64,000 nt of DNA from Siderastrea radians (Eukaryota > Cnidaria > Anthozoa > Scleractinia > Rhizangiidae), in the NCBI GenBank assembly GCA_964017195.1, contig OZ024892.1:10586866-10650865 (forward strand), given 5' to 3'. A program made the translations under genes and the position numbers. The notes beneath the pieces were generated by a model. That model was not told the DNA's origin. It did not search any database and was given only the letters and a program-made list of their open reading frames with translations. Of the stretch, positions 1 through 47,117 are shown in pieces; within the stretch, counting starts at the first letter, position 1; each line of letters begins with the position of its first letter.

Positions 1-49
1 TCTCGGCCCCCTCTATCACATAATCCTCCGTCCGCCCCTGTTCGCGGCA

Positions 50-510
50 GCAGCTGAAAAATCGATTTCTTTCTTATTTTGCATATAATTAGGCATTGGT
101 AAAGCTAGAAACCTGATGTGGTTCGTTTTCCCCAGAAGCGCTTTATTTGCGAACAAAAACGAGAAAATCGATTCTCAGGTTCGAGAGGTCAAAATCACAG
201 AAAATTAATCTTGAAAATCAGTACTATAAACTTGCATCGCGCTGGTAAACTAAAGCGCAGAGAAAAAGATAGGCACTTTCTATCGACAGAACAAGTCTTT
301 TTCATTAACTAGACAGTTGTAAAACAGCAGTAGCGAAGTCTACTGATCACAAACAATTCCAAACTGAAAGGCAGGTTATGACGATCACGTAGAAACTGAT
401 TTGGAACCTAACTTCTGTGAAATAATTTAACATGTGCCATAATTCTAAATGGTCTCAATCCTCATTCAATATACAGCACAAACATTGAAATACACCATAC
501 CTTGAAACTG
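50..510 (+). repeat. dispersed repeat, second copy at about 34435-34915
   Basis: The stretch starting AAAAATCGATTTCTTT and running through AGAAGCG and ATAAACTTGCATCGCG is repeated in the same orientation at about 34435-34915 in intron 23 of JAK, with scattered substitutions and small indels. Two diverged copies show an old interspersed element of at least 460 bp. No coding potential seen. Confidence 0.75.
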
Positions 511-1318
511 GCTTGGGTTATCCATGCTACTTTGTTTGGGACCACTTCCAACTCAGCAAAGTTTTAACAAAAGGGGCTTGGTGCAGTTGAATTTTGCCCC
601 CCCCCCCGGGGGGAGGGTACTGCCTAGTAATAGGCTAATGGGGATGTGCCGCTGGATGGGGTCGCATTTTTACGACTGGATTGACTATAATGGGGTTGCA
701 TTTTCAATAGGAGCTAATAGAGTTACTAGAATGGGGTTGCACATTTGCGGGATTTCAGGGGTAAGTAAATTCCGGCAAGTAAGGATTTGGAGTATATTTG
801 CCCAAAAGTGACTAACATGGGGTCTATAATTGGCTACAGAATAGACTATAATGGGATAGGGGCTCGGAGAGGCCAGCGGCACATACCCAGCAAAAATTGA
901 CCCAAGTTCCCCCCCCCCCGGGAATTTTGCCGTACACAAAAAAAACACGGGAACATTTGCTTCTTTAACCAAACGGGCTCGCTCTACTTCATTCTTGTTA
1001 ATTTCCAGCGTTAACATTATTTTGCGTTCCAAAAAGAGGAAGAAAAAGCCTGAAATGGCCGATTTTGACGTTTCCACCCTGTTCTGTTCCTTCGTGAGCA
1101 AATTTTCTTTGTACATTTGTTTGCATTGCATTACCAAATACCGTGACTAAATTCTTTAACCAAATTTGGATATATGATGTCACAGGTGTAGCATATTAGA
1201 TGTCACGTTTTGTCGTGGTTTGCACAGAAAGCTCACAACGATAACACCAGTATCGTTCATTTTTTTTCTTCTTCGACTTATGCCGCCGAATGCTCGATGT
1301 TTACTGAAAGTCGCTCTT

Positions 1319-1422
1319 AAGTATTTGGGTGTTCCGCCGGCGTTCCGGGATTAAGTATTCCGGCGTTCCGGATTTAAGTATTCCGGCATTCCGGCGTTCG
1401 GGCGTTCCGGGTTTAAGTACAT
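1319..1422. repeat. short tandem repeat of GGCGTTCCGG/TTTAAGTATTCC type
   Basis: The phrase TTCCGGCGTTCCGGxTTTAAGTA recurs about four times with small changes. Open frames across it are by-products of the repeat. Confidence 0.7.
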
Positions 1423-4400
1423 GCCGAGACCCGGAGGGGTACTCCATTATATAAGCTATATACTTTTTAGGTATATGCGGCACCAAAGAGTATGGTTTTT
1501 GGGCCTTTTTGGTCTGAAATAGGGTTTAGATTTTGACCATTTTGGTCTGAAATACGGTGAGGTTTGTGCACTCTGATATGGGGTCTGGTAGGGTTCTTAC
1601 AAGAAGCTATCTTGTTATTAATTTTCTTCTCCAAAGAACTGAGGTTTGATTAACATTGGGAATTTAATCTTGAAGCCCTTCTCAAATGTTTACACAAACA
1701 AAATAGGGTTAGGGACGGGTCTGAAATAGGGTATCAAATTTTGGGTCAGGTCTGAAATAGGGTAGGGAAAATCACATATTTTGGTCTGAAATAGGGCAAG
1801 GGTTTCCAGAAGCGCGTCGCACACCCCCACCCAAATCTTCGGGAAGTGCCCCCCCCGGGTATGGGAAAAGTGAACTTCTTGTGTCGAATAAAAATAACAA
1901 AAATAACGAAAAACTCAAAAGTCCGCGTGAAACCTCACCACCACCACCACTCTCATCACCACTCTGTGAAAAAAGGAAGCGGTTTTTGCAGATAGCAAAT
2001 TATTTCAAATTTGGATGTCTCCTTTTAAAATATGTGCGAGATTTGTAGCCTTACCCCTTCCCTTGTAGTCGTTCACTTGTTACATGTATGTAACATTAAC
2101 ATAATCAAGCGTAGAAAGGACAGCAACACGTGCAAGGAGAGAGTTGAGTCTGTGAGCGAAATTAGCGACTAATTGAGTATTGTACTGCAAGTTTTTTGGA
2201 TTAAAACAGTGAGCCTACAACGCAAGGTGTGATTACTTCGTTTACCGTTGGAGTGTTCAGTAAAAATATTGTACTTTTTGGTTTTAACCTTCTACTGAAA
2301 ACAACTGTTGCTGTTTCAACTATTAAAAATAACATGCTTACGTATCCCCGGGGGTAGGGACAATGGTAGCTTTTTCTGGGAAAATGTTGCTTTTGGGTAG
2401 GGGGGATTTGTTTATGTCATTGTCCAAATGTCCGGGGCTTCCCCGGGGCGTATGCAATAGCTTAGAATAGTATGATCACCTAGAAAATAGAAAACAGTGG
2501 TTCTTATGGTTGAATAACAACAGTTGGAGTCAAATATCCCAATATCTCGAGCTGCCAAAAACTGCTTTACTGATTTCTCGCTATGTCCTAGTTTTATGAT
2601 TCCAAATAACTCTTTCTATTTCAAACCTTTTCCGGCATTTGACTGATTGTTGTTTACTTTGATTTTCTTTAGGTCATTCTCGTGAGTACTGCTTTGGTTC
2701 AAGGCTCAGAAATAAATGTATTGTGGAAGCTGGACTAACTCATACATACTAGCAAATTGCTGGTGGCTGCGATGACCACTCAAGCTTAGAAACAAACATC
2801 TTAAGCCGGTAGTTTAGCAAATGACATCGTGATTAAGCATTTCGAATGCAAGCAGAGCCGCGTGAACCGATCACTGTAATATCTAGCGAATGTGTAGAGA
2901 CAATGTTCGATTGCGTCTAGGTGGAAGTCGTCGCGCTTCGCAAGGCGACGCGAGAAATTATGTAACCTCTGGTGGCGCATGGGTACAAACTGTTCCCAAT
3001 GAATACTTGAGGGAGAGATGGTCATTGATACTCGTACGCTTCTTTCAAAGGGCAAAGAAAATTGTCATTTCGAGCACGAAAACTTGAACTATAGCTCAGA
3101 GTATTGTCGGAGATGAAATAATGTTTTGACAGCTGAAATAAGATGTCATTTGTTAGTAAGCGAAGATCTTCCATTTGCTTAGCGCGGTTTTAAAACGATA
3201 ATAAGCCCCCCCCCCCCCCCTCTGAAAATAAGCCCTCTCGAATATAAGCCCCCTAAATCTCATTCCCAAAAAGCCCTTCGAGTTTCATCCCAAGAACCAA
3301 TGTGACGGCATGATATCCTCCGATTAGAAGTCCCCACACAAACTACCGTAATTATTATACCTACATAAATACGAATCTGAGTATTGCACATACAAAAACA
3401 CCTGGCTTGTTTATCCCAAGAGGGTGACATACAAAAACAAACAAGCAAATTACGCTGTAGGAAACAAGATAATTTTCAAGTTTGATCGTACGATCATTGT
3501 TTTCCTTTCAGCTGTGCTCGGTATTTCTTGGGAGCATACAGATAGTATTTGCAAGGAAGTTCAATTCCTCCACCTTCTACCCACATTATTTCTGGCGCAG
3601 CATTTTCAGACGCAAAATCCCTCATTTCAGGTGCAAATTCACTTATTTTCAGAGGCAAAATCCCTTCCAAATATAAGCCGAACCATTTTTGGAAGCACAA
3701 TAAAAAGCCCTCCTGAAAATAAGCCCACCAAAATAGCCTTTTGGACAAATGCAAGCCCAGGACTTATCATCGGAACTTTATAATATAACATTGTAGCTGG
3801 AACCTCGAGGGATACAATGGGTATGTAATAGACATACTTTTGAGAGGTGCTACACTACTGAGACATACAGCCAAAGGAAGAAATGCAAATCAGCAAACGA
3901 CGCACGGGATGACAATCAGGTCTTTATGATCACTCTGTGAGACCACACATACTAGTGTGCTCAGTCATGCTTATGATCATACCACCCCCCGGGGGGGGGC
4001 ACTCAGCAGGTGCTCAGGTAGTAGATGCTCAGGTAGGGAGGTGCGGCCCGGGTGTTTAAACCCTGACCCTGTTTAAGACAAAAATCTCTGATTTTGCTAC
4101 CCTGTTAAAGACAGATTTTAGATTTTTTGTACCCTGTCTAAGACATTTAACCCAACCTCATACCCTCCTGACGGCTAGAATGGACTAATCACAGACCTTT
4201 TCTCATTTCAATATGCAGTACATTGGCAAACTGGTAAAAATTCGGCTTTTTGTGAGGGTTCTGTAAATTAATGAATACATAAGGTCGTATAACGATGCCC
4301 TGTTTAAGACAAAAATTGATGAAATCGATACCCCGTTCAAGACAAAACCCTCTGAAAACCATACCCTATGAGGCCGCACATCCCCGGCCGTTAAGGCCAT

Positions 4401-5090
4401 ATAAGGGAGCACCCCCCGGGCATACCACATAGAATCTATTGTATCGTTTCTGACGACCAGTATTTAGTTAGGTCGTTGTTCGTCAAAAGAAAAGGAAAAG
4501 GGGCATAAAACGGAGTCATGAGGACGTGCCTGAGTGACCTAATGCTCGATTTACCCACGAAAACGAGACATTTATGAGCGACAACGATGTCAGACGTATA
4601 TACCAGTTTTCCGACTTAGATATGCCAAGAAATGGATATACCAGAGTTGGGGAAAACGGCAGTCCTCACAGATACGAATCTCAAAAAAATTCTGCCTAAC
4701 CAGATTAAGCTTCAGCGTCCCAAATTGAAGGCGTTAAGAACTCAAGGACTCCAGACTAAAAACTGCAGGCTCCAGGGCTTCAAGGGGAAAAAAATTAGGA
4801 CTCTAGGGTTCCATCGCTGCACTCCAGGGCTTCATTTTGCCAGAATCAACAATTCTGTCCGGGATCCAGGCTCCAGGCCCCACACTCGAAAATTCCTGGG
4901 TTCCAGGACTCCAAAGACCCCTCTCCCACCACCCCTTAGCTTTTGGGCCCTGAAGTTCTTTGTCAGGAGCCCATGTCCTGTCTTCGTCGAAGGCAGAATT
5001 TAACCATTTTCATTATGACGTAAAAAAGCAATTAACTTGTGTGACAAACAACGATTACTGTAGTTGAGAATTAAACCAATCATTCCATCA

Positions 5091-5300
5091 ACCCTTTAAG
5101 CCCTGACATTGACGAAAATGAAATTTCTCTTTACATCATAACTACTTGTTCAAACAATCAAGTGATGAGAATAAAGGAAGTGATCACCAAGGATGAGATG
5201 TCTTGATATTTGGAAAAATTCTCCTAACTAGTTCCATAAGAAATTTATGGGAAACAGTAAGGAGAATAGGCATTTTCATATAAGGGCTGAAAGGGTTAAA
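5091..5300. repeat. AACCCTTTAA-family interspersed element (four copies in window)
   Basis: A ~205 bp element with CCCTTTAAGCCC at one end and GGGTTAA at the other, containing TTTCTCxTTACAT and GATGAGAATAAAGxAxGTGATCAC. Related copies lie at about 17723-17920, 43478-43687 and 61728-61932. Terminal similarity and short length suggest a non-autonomous DNA transposon. Confidence 0.7.
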
Positions 5301-5754
5301 ACCAGCTCAGTGCTACGTGCCTTGTAGGTTTATATATCACTTCTTATAAAACGTGCACTCGTTAAATATACTGGCATTCTCTATTCAAAATTTAAGAGCT
5401 AGCCGTTATAATTTTTTTTTCACTCCTATTCTGGCCCTACAGAAGACTAGTTGAGAGGTCGACAAATTGGCAATAAAATCTGTCCTACGGCTTTTTCGTT
5501 AATTTTTCGTTGTACTAGTCCTGCGTTCCAAATTGTTCATCTCACTTCGAGTGACGTCTAGCACAAAAATACCTTTTGTGATGCAAAGAAGATCCAGAAA
5601 AGTAAAAGGGCCTTGATTTTATCTTGTTGCGATGAGTGGTCCTTTGCAATTACAAATTTGTAACCTGCGCAACGTATGCATACCTGCGGGCATTTTCTTT
5701 TCTGGGAATTGTAAAGACCCAATACCTGTTGTCCGTTGATTTGTTTGATAATGT

Positions 5755-6228
5755 CACGTGACCACCAGCACGTATTTTTCCTGGAAAAAGCACGTGACAG
5801 ACATCCAATCAATCATGTTCTTCTGAGAAAAACGAGGAGCGCCAAAAAAGAGTAGTAAAAGGGGCCGCGCGCCGTTCTCTTTTTACATGTGCGCGCTGGG
5901 AAATCAAAATAGTATCCATCTCAAAAACAAATTCGTTATCATTTTTTCTAAGCAGTTTTGTTTATCTTTTCAATAATTAAGAAGTCCTCGAAACGTTTCT
6001 CTTGTCCGTTTTGCTGCATTGAGCAAGGGGCGAAAATGGTTTTCTAATACGCGCGAAAAACTCGCGCGCGCTGGTTTTCGCTCTCCCCTCCCCCTCCCCC
6101 CGTGAGAATATGTGTGCTATAATTTAATTGGTTCGATCCAGTTTCTTTCGCTTCGGTCAACAGGAAGTGCCTGGGATGGCCTGACAGATTTTGTTGTGGG
6201 AGCTTTCTTGGAAAGGAACTTCTTGGAA
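5755..6228. promoter_or_regulatory. candidate JAK promoter sites: three TTCN3GAA (STAT-type) sites and two CACGTG E-boxes
   Basis: Perfect TTCN3GAA palindromes lie at 5778-5786 (TTCCTGGAA), 6205-6213 and 6220-6228 (both TTCTTGGAA), the last two separated by 6 bp and lying 114-137 bp before the JAK ATG. CACGTG hexamers lie at 5755-5760 and 5791-5796, flanking the first site. TTCN3GAA is the known STAT dimer site. Use in vivo is inference; the motif is short and expected about once per 4 kb by chance. Confidence 0.4.
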
Positions 6229-6341
6229 TAGAGCAGAATTTTGCATTATTGTCCATATTAAGACGTTTATATTTCATTGTTTTCATGTTTTCACGAGTCT
6301 ACGTTCAACGCTGAGGCGTGAAATGCCAAGAAGCCGCGATT

Positions 6342-41452
<35,111 letters not shown>

Positions 41453-44400
41453 TGAAAGTGCAGAGTCAAAGCACAGACTTCCTCGTTGCAGTCCATGGTT
41501 TCTAGTCTGACTGTTTGTATTCTATTCAGAAGTATCTCGTTTATCTATAATGCTTAATTACTGTAAATTGTAAATCAGTCTAATAGGTTATCTACAGTAT
41601 TTTTTCCAACCAGACAGAGGAAAGAAATTTGGTAGTAGTAATTGTGTGTAATCATAGTAACACATATTTACCTACCTAAAGCTGCGTTCACACTAGCACC
41701 GAAACAATCTTAGAGTAAGCATCTTTAAACTGTACAAGTTTCTCCTATAAACTCGTTTGTAATTGCATTGTTTACTCAAGTATCGATTTCAAACACGTTC
41801 CGTACCTGATTCCATAATTGATGCGGTTTTACGGAAGATGCATTTAAAATCTTTCTAATTTCTCTTAAACCGAAAAATGGAGCTCGAAACTGCCGTTGCA
41901 TTCATTCTGTGGTTTAATCTCACTTATCACCCTTTACCTCCGAGTTCTGCTGCCATGTTTAACGTGTTTGTCTGGCTTGGATCAAAACTACTTCTTGTGG
42001 TAGTTTCAATCTTGCTTAGAATATACATGTTTCGTTCATGATTCGCGCCATGCATCGCCGGGGTACGTGAACACTCAGCCAAGTGTGAACGTAGTATGAG
42101 TAGTTGATTACATAAACTTCTACGAGATGATTTGATTCTTCCCTGCGACCAGAAGTCTCGCTTTATATCGCGGGATTCAACCTCTTATCTACTATCTTGC
42201 GTTGATGATAAATGTGTATATTTTGTAGAAGGAAACTGTTCTGCAATGTAGACTCCTGGCCACGTTTTAGCAGTTGTTTACCATCGTCAGCTTCAAGGAG
42301 ACACTATTTGAACAATAGAGTTCTTCTGTCGAAGGCACTATCGTGTGATAGGTTGCCCGAGAAAATTTGATGTTCATAACAAATATTAGCCCGAGAACGT
42401 AGTTCGAGGGCTTATATGAAGTTTGAACCGCCATCAAATTTCAGAGGGAACCTATCAGACATAGGGCCTGAGACAAGCTGGTTAGATAAAGCATATACTC
42501 ATTGTTTTTACAAAAGAGGTGTTTTCCGAGTTTTTCCTTTTTCCTGAAAATATTAGCATCAGTATTTCTACTGGGCGTTTCCCACATTTGAGATTGTAAC
42601 TTTTATGTGATCGTTACGTTTAGAACTTTACGGAACAACAGTATGTTCCTCTGTGTTTATTGAAAGGCTCTATAAAGCCTCTAAACAATCTTCTAATTTA
42701 TAATAATGATAAATATTTTAATAAGCATTTATTTCTAAATTTTTGGTCGACTATGTCGTCACTTCTGTTGTCTTTTTGTTTAGCAGAAGCTATGAAATAA
42801 CTTTGCTGAAAGCAACCGTTGTGTCAGGGCACTGGACTGGGGACTCAAAGGAACCGCGACAGCCGGCAACGCTAAGAAAAATATCCATTTCTAAAAATCA
42901 TTTCACCTTCTAAGTTTTAATGATTTACTTTGCCATCATGCAGATTCCTGCACTTTGTGTAATTTCACCGAAATATCCAGAAGCTGGATTCGTGGAGCCG
43001 GCACTCTAGTTCAAACAGAAAAAGAAAATCCACCGTTCGCGCACTTCTTGTGATGTTACATTCTCGTTACTGTCGCCGTCGTGGTTAAAAAAAGGTTCCC
43101 AGTCCTTTTCTGCCAAAGAAAACTTGAAGGAAGTGTTGCAAAAATTCCATATTGATGGTGCAGTAGTCGCAAGACCTGGGTTAAGAGTTGATCTAATTGT
43201 CGTATCAGTCACGGGCAATACCATCTTCAGAGACCCCGGCGAAAATGTTCGGGGCAGAAGGAAGATAAAATGGACAAAATCGTTGCAAACAAAGTGTCGC
43301 TGTACAAGCTTTTGGTCGCAACGATTTCGTCGGTTGTCGTCTGCCTTCCGCCCGATGACTTGCCCGTGCGTCCTTGAGGATGGGGTAACACGTTATCGTT
43401 CAATGTAAAAAAATTGTGATTGTATAGTTCAATCTGTTCGAGAGTGCGTGAGAGTAGATGAGGGCGCGTGAAAGTTAACCCTTTCAGCCCCAGTAGTGAT
43501 CGGCATCAACTTTCTCCTTGTAATATCGAGGCACAATTAAGTGCACAGGTGTTGAGAATTAAGGAAATGATCACCAGGGATGAACTCTTTTGATATTTGA
43601 ATAACTTCTCCCAACTAGCACTACAACAAATGTATGGCAACCAGTAAGGAGAATTGATATGCTGACACTGGGGTCTAAAGGGTTAAAGACGAAATGAGAG
43701 CGACAGTTTGAACTGGTATCTAGCCAAGTAGTTTTTCGCCCCGGTTTTTTCGTGCCCATTAGCTGGTCTGAAGAAGATTTTACGGCAGAATTATTAGGGA
43801 CGGAGATCACGTGCCGACTGTTGCTGTTATCTTAATCGCCATAAAAAGACACTAATAAACCTTCCTTTTATTTGGTAGTTTGTGTTGCGGTTTGTTTCAA
43901 GGTTTACGTTCTTGAAGCCTGAACAGCTCTCGCCCTGAGCTTTGATTCAGCTGTTTCTATTTACCGACCTCGGTTATCCCCTTTAGCTTGTCTTTCTTTG
44001 AGTCGTTTTGCTTAACTCCTTATCTGTCATAGCCCGCGTAAACGAGGTTGTGTACAATCGTCTGGGTGAGTGTAGTCCTGAGGACTTTAGTGACAGCGAC
44101 AGATGTAACGGCAACCTGTGCGGAAACCATCATCAGAGAACAAGTGAATTCAGTCAACTATACGTTGTGATTTGATGGTTCTAAGTCTAGTCATCATCTC
44201 TTGGAATTTGGATTTATTAGCCCCAAATAGTATAAACTAACAGTTATTGGTCATTTGTCAGTTAAACCATGATGTCATTGGCCGTGAAGACTCGAAAACG
44301 TGATTGGTGCGCGTTGATTTGTATTTTGTAATTGTAATATCTCCGTCTATTGTTAGTCAAATTTTTCAGTCTGCTCACTCATATTTGTACCGTTCAGTGT

Positions 44401-45344
44401 TTTTTTTTCCTACTGGTTTTATTGATTCAATCGATCGATTTTTTTCACGTTTATTTTTGCAAACTTTTAGTTTTACAAATTACAACACACAGCAAAAAGT
44501 TACGTTACACCTGTCCATTTAAAGTAATGACAAAAGTGACTTCCACAAAGAATGAAATGTCTTTGGTTCTCGGAATATAGTATTGCTTTTTGCACTAATA
44601 ATTTCTCCTTTACGAACTCAAAGAAGAGAGTAAGATCTTGGGTTTTCGGCTCTAACTTCCGTGAAAGAAAGATGTCTTTTTGCAAGAACAATGAAATAAT
44701 TAAAGATTCGAGCTCAGCTATCTTCAGGGTTATAACCGTACAATACTCCAACATCATCGAAAACCCAGACACACGGTGCAACATTGCACGCAACCTGAAA
44801 GTTGCACCTTGTGTCAACGCTCGAAATTGTTGCGTGCAACTGTTGCAGAAGTAGAATCGGCTCCTACTTCTGCAACATCACGCGCAACTGTTTCACCGTG
44901 TGTCCATCATCTGCAACACTGCGTGCAACTTCGTGACGTAGTTTGCGACTTTCGACCAATGAATTTCCACCACACCTGTGCACTGCCCTGGGAAATTATT
45001 TATCGGAGTGGTCTCCAGTTAACAACAATGCCTTGGTCTGCTAAGGAAGAAATAACCCCCATAAACTTTTAAAATCGCCTTGAATGCACCCTTTTCTTGC
45101 CCAAAACACCACGATTTCGAGTTTTTTTTTAATCATCCAAGAGCAACAAAACGATAATAGCGGCAGCTTTCTGTTTCGTGGCTACTGGCGCCATGTTTGT
45201 TTTGGTTGCAATGAAACACTCGCGTGTGCAAGGTTGCATGACATGTTGCATCAGAAGTTGCGCATAATGTTCGGTGTGGCTACCCCGGTCCCAAAGGTGC
45301 GCGCAATGATGCATCATCGTGTGACCGCACCTTAATTATGATGA

Positions 45345-45665
45345 TTTTTATTGTTCCACCAGGCCAGTGCTATATTCCAAAAATCCCGTACAGCAGTGCA
45401 GTTTACTAGTATATGGGGTAATGTTTCTAACTCGTTACAGCATTCACACAGTGCAGATTCAGAGATCTTCATTTTATGTAACCAGCTGCCATGCGGGAGA
45501 ATATGTGAATAATCTTATATTGAAACATACTTAATTTGGTATCTCTGGTTATCTTAAAGGATAGCCGGTGAATCGCACTAATCTTAGTTGCATCGGTTAC
45601 ACCAAGCCTACGCAGTTTAGAGTTGGCTAAAGGTTCCTTCAATTTCTCCTGGATTAACAATTTCC
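45345..45665 (-). mobile_element. C-terminal scrap of a non-LTR retrotransposon
   Basis: On the minus strand, across a frameshift, the reading SFKITRDTKLSMFQYKIIH continues as WLHKMKISESALCECC, then ELETLPHILVNC and VRDFW. The pattern C-x-C-C...ET..HIL..C....FW is the zf-RVT region after the reverse transcriptase of LINEs. Inactive: truncated and frameshifted. Confidence 0.75.
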
Positions 45666-45727
45666 TAGCGAGCTTGCAACCGAGTTCTTCACCATCTTGA
45701 AGAACTGCCTTTTCCTATTGGCTATAT

Positions 45728-45897
45728 ATACCTAATTCAATTAAGGTTGCTTTGGGCATTGGGCAACTGCGCATTGGGAAGCTATTATTTGGCGGCCACT
45801 CAAGCAAAGCATTGCATTGTGTTCCGTATGCCCAAATGCCCAATGCCCAATTGCCAATGACCAATTGCCAAAGCAACCTTTATTGAATGAGGTATAT
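45728..45897. mobile_element. MITE-like palindromic element
   Basis: Ends TATACCTAATTCAATTAAGG and CCTTTATTGAATGAGGTATA are inverted copies, continuing as TTGCTTTGGGCATTGGGCAA-like text against GCCCAATTGCCAA. Confidence 0.75.
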
Positions 45898-47117
45898 ACT
45901 AGAAGCTGGTCCTAAGGCATGCCTCCTTTCAATCAATAGATGGTTTGTAAGGTACAGGTAGCTGTTGGCTTCTGTTTACCAGCATTTGCTGCTCTAAGTT
46001 AGTAAACAAGCTTTCTAGAGTAAATCGTTAGTAGTAGTCCTTACGGTATGTAACACATTGAGCAGATGACCATTCACAGCCTACTTATCCTTTTTACTCC
46101 CAGAGTCAGTTATGGAGACACTAAGGTAATTCTAACTTCCGAGTCTGTGGATGAAATCCTACGGTGTGACCATTCAAATGAAACCTCATCAGCAGTACTT
46201 TCACATGGTACTACTTATATTAAAGTTTTTTACAAAATGAAATTTGAGATTTGTCTTGAATTTTGATTTTAGGCACTCTTGGGAGTGAAAGGGTTATGAG
46301 ATGACGCTGGAGTTCAAACCATTACTTTTCCAATTTATGTCTGTTATTGCAAAGTAAGCATTAACCATGTTGTTTGAAAACTTTATTCAACCTTTGGACT
46401 ATTTCAAAATATATTATTGTACAAAATAATTAATTATCATTATGTCAATCATTTCCACATCCTATAAACCCAGCAACTAAGGAAAACGAAAGTCACTTCT
46501 CACTGATTCAAACATAGTATTTACCATCTTATAATATTAGGCCAGCTGTGAAAGATGTTCTGGTATGTATCTATATTTGCAATTTTATAAACTAATAAAA
46601 TGATTTGAAAATTAAGAAAAGGTTCTGTCACCTTCCTGAGTCTGTAAAAGGAAGGGAGGGAAGGTGGGGGCAACTAGCATGCTAGTTGCCTCCATCTTCC
46701 CCCCTCCCCCACCCCACAGGGAGACATGTTGTCCTAGCCCAGATATCAGATGTGTTTTTCATTCAAGCTCCACAGGCAATGTATGGTAGAAGCTCATCTT
46801 GGTCACTTCCCTGGATCATGGGGGGGGAATTCCCAGAGAGCACCCCCCACCCCCTCCTCCTCCCAAGGGACATGCTCTCCTAGGCCAGATGCCAAGTGTG
46901 ATTTTCACTTCAAGCTACATGAGCAAGGGAAGACAGAAGTCTATCTCACTCACTTCTCTAGATCAGGGGGGAGGGGCAGAGTAACTGCAGAGGGGGAGAG
47001 TAGGAGGAGTCATGCTGTCCAAGGCCAGACACCAGATGTGTTTTCATCTCAAGTTAAACAGACAAGACGTAATAGAAGTTCATATGTGTCACCTCTCTGG
47101 ATCAGGAGTTCAAACAG

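Larger units (their letters stand above)
1..6341. other. no gene recognised; repeat-rich upstream region
   Basis: I see no convincing exon here. It holds a copy of a dispersed repeat (about 50-510), several elements flanked by runs of C or G meeting at CCCGGGG (about 595-925, 1490-1860, 3960-4430), phrases such as GGTCTGAAATAGGGT repeated within them, an ATAAGCCCC-rich element (about 3200-3780), a small GGCGTTCCGG repeat (1319-1422), a CTCCAGGCTTCAAG-like low-complexity stretch (about 4720-4920) and one copy of the AACCCTTTAA family (about 5091-5300). Confidence 0.7.
41453..47117. other. JAK-TEX30 intergenic region, no gene recognised
   Basis: Holds the presumed 3' UTRs of two convergent genes, one AACCCTTTAA-family element (43478-43687), an inverted-repeat element with GTTGCxTGCAAC motifs (about 44765-45335), a LINE scrap (45345-45665), a small palindromic element (45728-45897) and a CCTCCCCC-rich stretch with three to four similar units (about 46680-47110). 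I could not place a clear polyadenylation site for JAK. Confidence 0.65.

Noticed and set aside
4632..5003. 123-residue open frame
   Set aside because: Made of imperfect CTCCAGGCTTCAAG-like repeats; no domain and no splice context.
43124..43408. 94-residue open frame downstream of JAK
   Set aside because: No recognisable motif and partly built of inverted repeat text (CGTTGCAA and TTGGTCGCAACG); not supported as a gene.
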